Shown here one piece after another: positions 1-6,918 of a stretch of 7,090 nt of DNA (its first letter is position 1; the number at the start of each line of letters is the position of its first letter). A model generated the notes under the pieces. It ran no database searches, had not been told where the DNA came from, and was given only the letters and a program-made list of their open reading frames with translations. The stretch spans positions 1-7,090 of the forward strand of contig DEIJ01000104.1 of assembly GCA_002352365.1 (NCBI GenBank), in the 5' to 3' direction. The position numbers were made by a program, and so were the translations under genes. This DNA is from Dehalococcoidia bacterium UBA2777. Lineage in GTDB: Bacteria > Chloroflexota > Dehalococcoidia > UBA2247 > UBA2777.

Positions 1-332
1 AAATGGGGTGGAACATCCGTTAGAAAGGGAATGCTGAAGCTAACTACAAAGCTATCCACAGTTCCTAAACCATAGTGATCCGAAAAAGGCCCTCGATTGC
101 TTGTATCTGGAGGAATCCTCCTTTGTCTTAGCCGATCCTACTGATATTGAGAGGCCTCAGGCGAGAAGGACAGAATTTCCTCTATTTATTTTAATGATTT
201 CCCCCCCCGCTAACTCGCTCCCACCTGGGGAGGGAGAAGTATAAGGATTTTGCATTTAACCATAATAGAGGTAAGCTATGTCCTTTGGCAGTGTCGGCTT
301 AAGCTCTGCGGTTGTTGAGTTCACCCTGCCTC
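1..332. other. Region with no supportable gene downstream of the hdrA-like gene
   Basis: All six frames here are short or lack a usable start. On the plus strand, bases 44-241 are open for 66 codons but follow two closely spaced in-frame stops and match no family I recognise. On the minus strand the frame leaving the left edge has no start codon at a proper distance from the AAAGGAGG at its head. Visible structures are a GGAGGAATCCTCC near-palindrome at 109-121, a run of eight C at 201-208, and a weak 5-bp stem (CTCCC/GGGAG) at 218-232. None is followed on the minus strand by a U-tract, so I see no convincing intrinsic terminator for the operon. The stretch is probably intergenic; a decayed gene cannot be excluded. 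Confidence 0.6.
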
Positions 333-3300
333 TTAATGAACCGGCTCCAAGGCGCAGATTTGGGAGATAATCTGCTCATCAGTGAAGCCGCTTATGGTGA
401 TAGCCCGCCGCGGGCAGTGGGTACAGCACAGCCCACAACCTTTACAGGAGGCGGTAATAATTTCCGCCTTGACCTCCTGCTCAACAGCCTTCAACTCAAT
501 AGCTTTAAAGGGGCAAAGCGACTGGCAAAGTCCGCATCCGATGCATTTATCCCAATCTATATAAGCCGTTATCCCAGCAAGTTTAAGCTCCCTCTGCGAT
601 AGTATAGCCACCGCTCTGGAGGCGGCAGCTTGAGCCTGGGCAATGCTTTCCTCGATGAATTTAGGGCTGTGGGCAAGCCCACACATGAAGATGCCCTCAG
701 TAGCAAAATCTACCGGCCGAAGCTTCATGTGCGCTTCCAAAAAGAAGCCATCTTGATTTAACGGCACCTTAAACAATTGAGACAACTTCTTATTACCAGC
801 CGAGGGAATAACTGCTACCCCCAAGGCTAATATATCAGCATCTATGGTTAAACGTTGGCCCAAAAGAACATCGGCTACAGTAACTCTTAAAATACTGTCC
901 CCCTGTTCCCTGAGAATTTCCACTTCAGGCTGATCCTGTGGATCGTAGCGAATAAATTTCACCCATTGATTTGATGCCTCTCGGTAGTAATCTTCCTTAA
1001 GCCCATAGGTTCTTATATCGCGATGAAGGAAAAAAATTTGCGCCTCCGGGTTTATCTGCCTAAGCTTTAAGGCGCATTTTATCGCCTGACCACAACATAC
1101 TCGGCTGCAATAGGGTCTCTCGCCATTTCTTGAGCCGACACAGCCGATTATTACCAAACTTCGGCAACTTCTGACTTCTTGGCTACCATGGGCAATCTCT
1201 TGTTCCAATTCCAGCAAAGTTAATACCCTGGGATCTTGCCCATAGAGGTATTCTGTAGGCTTGTATTCCTCTCCTCCCGTGGCAATAATGGCTATGCCAT
1301 GCCTGATTTCTCTGATTTCTTCCCTAATTCTGATTTGGGTGGCGAAGTTACCCACATAGCCGGAAACTTCCAGGATATCGGCATTGGTGTATATATGGAT
1401 TAGGTGGTGCTCATAAACCTGGTGGACAAGATTTCCCAGGTAATCCTGGACATCTCCCCCTTCCAAAGTATAATAGATTCTCCCAGCTATCCCCCCAAGT
1501 TGGGGACCATTTTCCACCAAAAAAACTTCAAACCCTTGTTCCGCTAGGCTTAAGGCGGCTACCATACCGGAGATACCTCCACCAACGACTAAGCCCCTAT
1601 GGTTAAGGGGTAAAGATATTTGCTTTATCGGCTTAAGCAGTCTGGCTTTAGCTACTGCCATCCTCACCAATTCCTTCGTCTTCTGGGTGGCATTATCTTT
1701 GTTCCTCATATGCACCCAGGAGCAATGTTCTCTGATATTGGCCATCTCGAAGAGATAGGGGTTTAAGCCTGCTTCCCTGAGAGTTTCCTGGAATAAAGGT
1801 TCATGGGTTCTCGGGGTGCAGGCGGCAACAACAACTCGATTCAGTCCCTGCTCCGTTATAACCTCAGCGATATGTCTGGTTGAATCTGCAGAACAGCTAA
1901 ACAAGTTCTCCTCGACATGGACGACATCATCGAGTTCGGCAGCGTAGCTAGTTACGCTGGGCACATTTACCGACCTGGCGATATTGGTACCACAATGACA
2001 CACAAAGACACCGATTTTGGGGCGATCCTGATCGACGTCTCTTTCGGGAGGATATTCTTTCTCCTTAAGCAATGTCCCCCGCTCAGCAGAAAGAAGTTGG
2101 GAGGAGAGGGCACAAGCAGCACCAGCGGTCATCACCGACTCGGGTATATCCATAGGCCCGTGAAAGGCTCCACAGGCATAAATTCCCCGCTGTGAGGTGT
2201 GACAAGGGGAGAAAAAACGAGTGTTACAAAACCCATAGGAATTGAGGTCAATGGAAAGTCTTTGGGCCAACTCTGTGGTATGTTGAGATGGGGTTAACCC
2301 CACAGAGAGAACCACCAGCTCGAATTCCGAGGTGGCAATTTCGTTTTGACTATACCTTATTAATACGTTTTTGGTTTGGGGCAATTCCTTTACTATTGAG
2401 CCGATACCCCATATAAAGCGAACCCCGGGGAGCTTTTTGGCTCCCTCATAGTAGGCCTCAAACCCCTTGCCGAAGGCACGAATATCATTGTAGAAGATAG
2501 TAGCCTCAAGCTCGGGGTTATGCTCTTTGGCCATAATCACCTGTTTGATGGCATACATGCAACATACCGCTGAGCAATAACCATGGCCAATAGCCACATC
2601 TCGGGAGCCCACGCACTGAATCCAGGCAATTCTCTGGGGAGGCTTGCCGTCTGAGAGACGCCGTATCTCACCTCGATAAGGGCCGGCAGCATTCAATATT
2701 CGCTCAAATTCGAGACTGGTGATTACATTCTTCATTGTCCCGTAGCCGTATATGCCCTTAATTTTGGGGTCAAAGCTGTCATAGCCAGGGGCCAGAATTA
2801 TGGCGCCAACCTCAATCTCCAGCTCCTGTTCCTTTTGATATAAATTTATCGCCTTATTCTTACACACTGGGGCACAAATCTTGCATTGCCGATAAAGCAG
2901 GAAAAGGCACTGCTGGGGGTCTACTATGGAGACTGCTGGTATTGCCTGGGGGAAAGGAACACGAATGCACTTGGTGAGGGACAAATTTTCGTTAAAGGGG
3001 TCAGAAATTTTCACTGGACAATATTCGGCACAAGTTCCACAGCCGGTACATTTTGCTTCATCAACATAGCGGGGTTTTTTAATCAAATTCACCCGAAAGT
3101 CCCCCGCCTCACCTTCAACCCCTCTAATCTCGGCATTGGTTATGATTTCTATATTGGGATTCCTTTCGCATTCCACTAATTTCGGCGAGAGAATACACAT
3201 GGAGCAATCATTGGTGGGAAAGGTTTTATCCAGTTGAGCCATCTTGCCCCCGATGGAGGGAGCTTCATCCACCAGATAGACCTTAAACCCAGAGTTGGCC

Positions 3301-3437
3301 AAGTCCAAAGAGGCTTGAATGCCACTGATCCCGGCGCCGACTATCATAACCGCGCCTACCTTGCCTCCCACAGAAACTGGAATTTGGTTGGCTAGTTCAC
3401 CACAAGTAAGCTCCATTAAAGGCGATAAGTCTCCCAA
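333..3437 (-). CDS. Fused double-module HdrA-like FAD/iron-sulfur oxidoreductase (CoB-CoM heterodisulfide reductase subunit A family)
   Basis: HdrA proteins are cytoplasmic FAD and [4Fe-4S] subunits that distribute, and in known complexes bifurcate, electrons among HdrBC, hydrogenase, formate dehydrogenase or NADH modules. This 1034-residue product carries two HdrA-like FAD modules. Module 1 has FAD-binding GAGISG at 34-39, a CSMC motif (Cys78, 81) plus Cys90, an inserted ferredoxin-like domain (Cys130, 133, 136, 140 and Cys157, 177, 185, 188, 192), CVGSR at 275 with a YCSAVCC cluster at 287-293, and a flavin tail ACGAFHGPMDIP. Module 2 has the HdrA N-terminal domain (CHCG at 480-483, Cys515, Cys540, Cys572), GGGISG at 619-624, CVGSR at 766, YCSRVCC at 776-782 and GLAHSPKFIEES. 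Two C-terminal [4Fe-4S] motifs follow (Cys965, 968, 971, 975 and 998, 1001, 1004, 1008). Canonical HdrA is about 650 residues. The electron partner is unknown, and methanogen-type CoM-S-S-CoB chemistry should not be assumed. The start is TTG with an alternative ATG at 3347. Confidence 0.93.
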   Translation of the reverse strand: MGDLSPLMELTCGELANQIPVSVGGKVGAVMIVGAGISGIQASLDLANSGFKVYLVDEAPSIGGKMAQLDKTFPTNDCSMCILSPKLVECERNPNIEIITNAEIRGVEGEAGDFRVNLIKKPRYVDEAKCTGCGTCAEYCPVKISDPFNENLSLTKCIRVPFPQAIPAVSIVDPQQCLFLLYRQCKICAPVCKNKAINLYQKEQELEIEVGAIILAPGYDSFDPKIKGIYGYGTMKNVITSLEFERILNAAGPYRGEIRRLSDGKPPQRIAWIQCVGSRDVAIGHGYCSAVCCMYAIKQVIMAKEHNPELEATIFYNDIRAFGKGFEAYYEGAKKLPGVRFIWGIGSIVKELPQTKNVLIRYSQNEIATSEFELVVLSVGLTPSQHTTELAQRLSIDLNSYGFCNTRFFSPCHTSQRGIYACGAFHGPMDIPESVMTAGAACALSSQLLSAERGTLLKEKEYPPERDVDQDRPKIGVFVCHCGTNIARSVNVPSVTSYAAELDDVVHVEENLFSCSADSTRHIAEVITEQGLNRVVVAACTPRTHEPLFQETLREAGLNPYLFEMANIREHCSWVHMRNKDNATQKTKELVRMAVAKARLLKPIKQISLPLNHRGLVVGGGISGMVAALSLAEQGFEVFLVENGPQLGGIAGRIYYTLEGGDVQDYLGNLVHQVYEHHLIHIYTNADILEVSGYVGNFATQIRIREEIREIRHGIAIIATGGEEYKPTEYLYGQDPRVLTLLELEQEIAHGSQEVRSCRSLVIIGCVGSRNGERPYCSRVCCGQAIKCALKLRQINPEAQIFFLHRDIRTYGLKEDYYREASNQWVKFIRYDPQDQPEVEILREQGDSILRVTVADVLLGQRLTIDADILALGVAVIPSAGNKKLSQLFKVPLNQDGFFLEAHMKLRPVDFATEGIFMCGLAHSPKFIEESIAQAQAAASRAVAILSQRELKLAGITAYIDWDKCIGCGLCQSLCPFKAIELKAVEQEVKAEIITASCKGCGLCCTHCPRRAITISGFTDEQIISQICALEPVH

Positions 3438-3442
3438 AAAGC

Positions 3443-4147
3443 CTACCCTCCCAAGTATGCCCTCTTCACATATTCGCTTTCGCCCAGCTCTTGACTACTA
3501 CCCTGTGCTACAATACTCCCCAGCTCCAATACATACCCCCAGTGGGCAAGGCGTAGCGCCAAGTGGGCATTCTGCTCCACTAAGATGATGCTGACCCCTT
3601 CCTGATTGATATCACGGATGATCTGGGCAATTTGCTGCACTATTATGGGAGATAGGCCTAGCGTTGGCTCATCCATAAGCAAAAGCTTGGGCTTAGACAT
3701 CAACGCCCGGCCGATAGCCAGCATCTGCTGCTCGCCACCACTTAAACTTCCGCCAAGTTGCCCCTGCCTTTGTTTCAATATGGGGAAGTATTCATAAATA
3801 TGCTCCACATCCCGATTTACCTCCTCTCCCCTCCGCAAATAGGCACCCATGAGGAGATTCTCCATCACGCTCATCTGAGGGAAGATCTTCCTCCCCTCAG
3901 GCACCTGGCTTATCCCTAACTTAACAATTCCCCCGGGTGACTTGCCCTCTATCCTCTGGCCGCAAAACCAGACCTCCCCGGCGGTAGGTCGTTTTAAGCC
4001 AGAGATAACCTTTAAGGTAGTGGTTTTCCCGGCACCATTGGCGCCCAAAATGGCGATGACTTGCCCCTCAACAAGTTCCAGGGAAATACCTTTAAGCACT
4101 TCAGCCTTCTGATAATGGGCTATCAGATTGTGGATGGCGAAAAACAT
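3443..4147 (-). CDS. livF: LivF-type branched-chain amino acid ABC transporter ATP-binding protein
   Basis: This is the second cytoplasmic ATPase, partner of LivG. The 234-residue product has Walker A GANGAGKTT at 35-43, the QVPEGR Q-loop stretch at 81-86, signature LSGGEQQ at 135-141, Walker B LLLMDEP at 155-161 with Glu160, and VEQNA at 190-194. Gln replaces the usual switch histidine in that last motif, a regular trait of LivF, so the two nucleotide sites of the LivG-LivF pair are expected to be unequal. Length is typical (about 233-240). The ATG at 4147 overlaps the livG TAA by one base, so translation is probably coupled; only a weak AAAGAG precedes it. It is the only gene here with a clear ATG start. 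The TAG stop lies inside the spacing between the ribosome-binding site and start of the following hdrA-like gene. Confidence 0.96.
   Translation of the reverse strand: MFFAIHNLIAHYQKAEVLKGISLELVEGQVIAILGANGAGKTTTLKVISGLKRPTAGEVWFCGQRIEGKSPGGIVKLGISQVPEGRKIFPQMSVMENLLMGAYLRRGEEVNRDVEHIYEYFPILKQRQGQLGGSLSGGEQQMLAIGRALMSKPKLLLMDEPTLGLSPIIVQQIAQIIRDINQEGVSIILVEQNAHLALRLAHWGYVLELGSIVAQGSSQELGESEYVKRAYLGG
3446..3452 (-). promoter_or_regulatory. Strong ribosome-binding site for the hdrA-like gene, embedded in the livF 3' end
   Basis: GGGAGGG on the minus strand is followed by an 8-base spacer and the TTG at 3437. It overlaps the last glycine codons of livF, so ribosomes finishing livF can restart at once. 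This favours TTG at 3437 over the in-frame ATGs at residue 8, which has no well-spaced site, and residue 31, which has a weaker AAGGTAGG-like match. Confidence 0.6.
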
Positions 4148-4929
4148 TAGATTAGCTCTTTCGGCCCTAGATAGGCACGGATAACCTCTTCATTTTCTAC
4201 TATATCTCCTGGTGGCCCTTCAGCAATTTTCTGCCCATAGTTTAGCACCGCCAATCGGTCACAGCATTCCATTACTGCTGCCATATTGTGCTCGATGAGC
4301 AGAATAGTGGTCCCCCGGTGGCGAATGCTTTCCAAGCAGCCAAGAAGTGTGGCCACCTCCTGGGGATTCATGCCAGTGAATGGCTCATCCAAAAGGAGAA
4401 GCTTGGGGGAGGTAGCCAAGGCTATGGCAATAGCCAGAAGCCTCTGATAGCCATGGGAGAGATTTTTGGCCAGTTCATTCATTAAATTTGCCAACCCTAT
4501 AAATTGTAGCACTTCAAAAACCTTCCCCACCATTTGTTGTTCCTTCCCCCGTGCCGAGCCAGTATGAAATAGATCCTCCCAAAAACCTATAGGCACCTGG
4601 TGTTGGCAGGCAATAAGCACATTAAGCAAAACCGAGAGATTACCAAAGAGGGTGGTTAATTGAAAGGTTCTGGCTATCCCCCTTTCGATAATTCTATATG
4701 GTTTCAGACCCGTTATGTCTTCTCCTTCGAATAAAATCTTTCCCCTGGTGGGGGGGGAGAAGCCAGCGATCATGTTAAACGCGGTGGTTTTTCCAGCACC
4801 ATTAGGCCCAATTAAGCCCACTATCTCACCTTGATTCACTTCTAGATTTAGCTCTTGCACTGCAGCCAGTCCCCCAAAGTATTTAGTTAGGCCCTGTGTT
4901 TCGAGTAGTGGCACTTCCCCTCCCGCCAA
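4147..4929 (-). CDS. livG: LivG-type branched-chain amino acid ABC transporter ATP-binding protein
   Basis: This cytoplasmic ATPase of the importer should act as a LivG-LivF heterodimer that powers transport through LivHM. The 260-residue product has Walker A GPNGAGKTT at 41-49, the Q-loop glutamine in ARTFQ at 90, signature LSHGYQR at 158-164, Walker B LLLLDEP at 177-183 with catalytic Glu182, a GMNPQE D-loop, and the switch histidine in IEHNM at 214. The long insert between Q-loop and signature is normal for LivG. The signature ends in Tyr where the canonical LSGGQ has Gln, a variation seen in some Liv groups. The start is uncertain: TTG at 4929 has little upstream Shine-Dalgarno match, while GTG at 4914 follows GGAGGGG with only about 2 bases of spacing. 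The stop shares one base with the livF ATG (TAATG). A C8 run (plus-strand G run 4750-4757) lies in codons 58-61. Confidence 0.95.
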   Translation of the reverse strand: MAGGEVPLLETQGLTKYFGGLAAVQELNLEVNQGEIVGLIGPNGAGKTTAFNMIAGFSPPTRGKILFEGEDITGLKPYRIIERGIARTFQLTTLFGNLSVLLNVLIACQHQVPIGFWEDLFHTGSARGKEQQMVGKVFEVLQFIGLANLMNELAKNLSHGYQRLLAIAIALATSPKLLLLDEPFTGMNPQEVATLLGCLESIRHRGTTILLIEHNMAAVMECCDRLAVLNYGQKIAEGPPGDIVENEEVIRAYLGPKELI

Positions 4930-5029
4930 CTTCCGAACCGCCGCGAAAATCCTACCATTCCCGTCGGCACCCCAGTGATCTAAGATCGAATATATCGGGC
5001 CCCCAAAAGGTAGCCAGACTTTTTGGTAT

Positions 5030-5983
5030 TTATTTAGCTTTGCTCCAAGGCATATACTGACCTAAGCCCCAAAGACCTTGGGGGAGACGCCAGATGGTGA
5101 TGATAAGGATAATGCCAAAGACAGCCGGTTCATACTCGGCGGCAACTCTAAAAGCCTCAGGTAAGGTGGTTAGGATAGCGGCCCCCAGCACTGATCCAGC
5201 CACACTTCCCAGGCCGCCAAATACCGGGTATAGCAAGATGGACAGGGTACGGTGCATAGTGAAGTCGGCGGGGGAGACATAATATAGATAGTGAACTACG
5301 AAACTGCCTGCCACACCGGCAAAAGCGCAACCAATGACAAAAGCGATGATCTTATATCTTACCACATTGATGCCTACACTCTCGGACAAGACATCAGATT
5401 CCCGAATGGCAGCCAGAGTCAGACCAAATTGAGAATGATCTAACCGATACATAATCGCTATGGTCACCGCCAGCAAGGCTAGCGCCAAATAGTAATAAGA
5501 AGCCTTGGAGCCAAACTCAATAGTTACCAGCCCGCCAATCTGGATTGTGGGGGCGGGAATATTAAGGATGCCAGTAACCCCACCGGTAAAGCTTCGCCAC
5601 ATAGCGACCACTATCCTAAAGGTTTCAGCGAAGGCCAATGTCACTATGGCAAAGTACAATCCCTTCACCCTCAAGGTAAGCATCCCCATGGGCACTGCCA
5701 TCAGAGCTGCTGCTGCCGCCGCTAGAGGTAAGCAAAGCCAGAAATCTAATCCCCATCTGGTAGCCAGCAAAGCCGAAGTATATGCTCCTACCCCCATAAA
5801 GGCAGCATGCCCTAAGGTTATCTCCCCGCCAAGAAAGACCAGCCTTATGCTGAGCGCCAAAATTGTATTGATGAGGATGATAATGATAATGTGAAGATGG
5901 TAGTCACTAGGGAAAATGAAGGGTATAAGGGCTAAGAATGCTGCTAAAGCCAGATAACCCAGAAGTCTCTTAGGCAGTGCCAA
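5030..5983 (-). CDS. livM: LivM-type branched-chain amino acid ABC transporter permease
   Basis: This is the second inner-membrane permease, pairing with LivH to form the import channel. The 317-residue product has about nine hydrophobic segments (roughly 8-24, 30-50, 55-75, 82-103, 108-128, 162-179, 211-231, 248-275 and 285-298). LivM hallmarks are GEITLGHAAFMGVGAYTSAL at 53-72, LTLRVKGLYFAIVTLAF at 102-118, the coupling loop GLTLAAIRESDVLSESVGI at 187-205, FGGLGSVAGSVLGAAIL at 255-271, and the RLPQGLWG tail at 299-306. Length fits the family (about 300-350). The start is TTG at 5983, overlapping the livH stop by 14 bases and preceded by AGGGGG. A 100-base gap separates its stop from the assigned livG start, the widest spacing among the last five genes. 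The gene appears intact. Confidence 0.95.
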   Translation of the reverse strand: MALPKRLLGYLALAAFLALIPFIFPSDYHLHIIIIILINTILALSIRLVFLGGEITLGHAAFMGVGAYTSALLATRWGLDFWLCLPLAAAAAALMAVPMGMLTLRVKGLYFAIVTLAFAETFRIVVAMWRSFTGGVTGILNIPAPTIQIGGLVTIEFGSKASYYYLALALLAVTIAIMYRLDHSQFGLTLAAIRESDVLSESVGINVVRYKIIAFVIGCAFAGVAGSFVVHYLYYVSPADFTMHRTLSILLYPVFGGLGSVAGSVLGAAILTTLPEAFRVAAEYEPAVFGIILIITIWRLPQGLWGLGQYMPWSKAK

Positions 5984-6824
5984 GTAACCCCCTAGGTCTA
6001 AGTAACAATATCAGGATTATGATAGCAAAAAAGGCCAGCTCCCCCGCCTGGGGATTGATATAAAAAGTGGCGAAGCTCTCTACCTGCCCCATGATAAGCC
6101 CGCCAGCCACTGCACCAGGGATGCTCCCCATTCCTCCCAGGACGATGATGGCTAAAGCTTTTATCAGGGGAGCTTGCCCCATGAATGGGGTGAGGAAAAA
6201 TACCGCCCCCATTAAAGCTCCAGCAATAGCCGCCAGGCCACTACCCAGGGCAAACCCCATCGTGGAGACATTCTCCACATCTATACCTTGCAGGGCGGCA
6301 GCCTCCCGATCTTGAGTTACTGCCCGCATTGCTCGGCCCAATTTGGTGCGGTAAATAAGAAACAATATCGCCAAGATCAAAGCCACCGAGATGCCGATCA
6401 CCCCTAACTCCTCTTTGGGAATGGCTAAATAGGTGCTGCGAATCACCCCGGGAATGGGGGAGGGGATGGCCTTGAACTCAGCACCAAAAAAATATAGCGC
6501 AGCTACCTGAAGGATCAAGGTTAGCCCTAGGGTAATGAGTGCAGTGGGAATTAGCTCTCTGCCCACTCGGCGCAGCAGTCCTCGATCTACCGCAGCACCA
6601 AGCAGGCCAACCAAAACTATGGCCAAGGGGATAGCTGCCCAGTAATTGATGCCCCTTTCTACAGTGAAGAAATAGACAATATATGCCCCCGCCATGTAAA
6701 ACTCACCATGGGCAAAATTGATCACCCCCATTATGCTGAACACTAAAGTCAATCCCAGGGCTATCAGTACATAGACCATGCCCGAGCTTAAGCCACTGAA
6801 TACTAGTCCGGGTACATCAGCCAA
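5970..6824 (-). CDS. livH: LivH-type branched-chain amino acid ABC transporter permease
   Basis: This inner-membrane permease forms half of the translocation channel of a LIV/HAAT-family importer, with LivM as partner. The 284-residue product is very hydrophobic, with about eight membrane segments (roughly residues 8-32, 42-55, 62-80, 92-113, 141-158, 190-212, 220-245 and 262-276). Hallmarks are NFAHGEFYM at 36-44, the cytoplasmic coupling loop GRAMRAVTQDREAAALQGID at 163-182 that contacts the ATPases, GGMGSIPGAVAGG at 230-242, and a closing RPRGLLG. Length is normal for LivH (about 285-300). The chosen start is TTG at 6824; AAGGAAG lies 8 bases upstream, there is an in-frame stop further upstream, and the next in-frame ATG (residue 16) lacks a ribosome-binding site and would cut into the first helix. 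The 3' end overlaps the livM start by 14 bases, implying translational coupling. Confidence 0.95.
   Translation of the reverse strand: MADVPGLVFSGLSSGMVYVLIALGLTLVFSIMGVINFAHGEFYMAGAYIVYFFTVERGINYWAAIPLAIVLVGLLGAAVDRGLLRRVGRELIPTALITLGLTLILQVAALYFFGAEFKAIPSPIPGVIRSTYLAIPKEELGVIGISVALILAILFLIYRTKLGRAMRAVTQDREAAALQGIDVENVSTMGFALGSGLAAIAGALMGAVFFLTPFMGQAPLIKALAIIVLGGMGSIPGAVAGGLIMGQVESFATFYINPQAGELAFFAIIILILLLRPRGLLGTA
5988..5993 (-). promoter_or_regulatory. Ribosome-binding site deciding the TTG start of livM
   Basis: AGGGGG on the minus strand lies 4 bases before the TTG at 5983, inside the last codons of livH. No in-frame ATG is near, since the next methionine is residue 63 within a conserved permease motif. 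The site therefore supports the TTG start and coupled translation of the overlapping pair. Confidence 0.6.
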
Positions 6825-6860
6825 GGTGACTTCTTCCTTTGCCCGAAGCAGCGATCAAAT

Positions 6861-6894
6861 TTTGAGCCAAGGTTATATTATACCTTGGCTCAAA
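6861..6894 (-). terminator. Perfect 13-bp inverted repeat between livK and livH: intercistronic hairpin, possible partial terminator or mRNA-stabilising stem
   Basis: The arms TTTGAGCCAAGGT (6861-6873) and ACCTTGGCTCAAA (6882-6894) are exact reverse complements separated by an 8-base A/T-only loop. On the minus strand the stem lies 24 bases after the livK stop and about 36 bases before the livH start. The bases after the stem read AUUUGAUC, so there is only a short U stretch and no classic U-tract; strong intrinsic termination is doubtful. In operons of this type such a stem often protects the abundant binding-protein transcript from 3' decay while letting some transcription pass into the permease genes. 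The structure is seen directly; the role is inferred. Confidence 0.6.
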
Positions 6895-6918
6895 GTGAAA
6901 GGAAATTTGCCCTGGGTA

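Noticed and set aside
108..127. AAAGGAGG on the minus strand as a ribosome-binding site for a gene running off the left edge
   Set aside because: No ATG, GTG or TTG follows within usable distance. The GGAGG belongs to a near-palindrome, and the open frame behind it would need an ATT start.
201..236. C8 run and CTCCC/GGGAG stem as terminator of the hdrA-like gene
   Set aside because: The stem is only 5 bp and the minus-strand sequence after it is G- and A-rich with no U-tract. A dispersed REP-like repeat is possible but cannot be shown from a single copy.
44..244. A 66-codon open frame on the plus strand near the left edge
   Set aside because: It follows two nearby in-frame stops (35-37 and 41-43), its only ATG is near the 3' end, it has no ribosome-binding site, and it resembles no family I know. 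Chance or a decayed remnant is more likely than a gene.
312..602. Plus-strand open frame overlapping the 3' end of the hdrA-like gene
   Set aside because: It lies antisense to the C-terminal ferredoxin motifs, which are clearly coding, and its translation shows no domain. The other plus-strand frames inside 333-6824 are shadows for the same reason.
333..3437. Evidence of a methanogenic archaeon from the heterodisulfide reductase annotation
   Set aside because: HdrA-family proteins are widespread in anaerobic bacteria. The fused architecture, Shine-Dalgarno pattern and Liv operon fit a bacterium, and no methanogen-specific gene is present.
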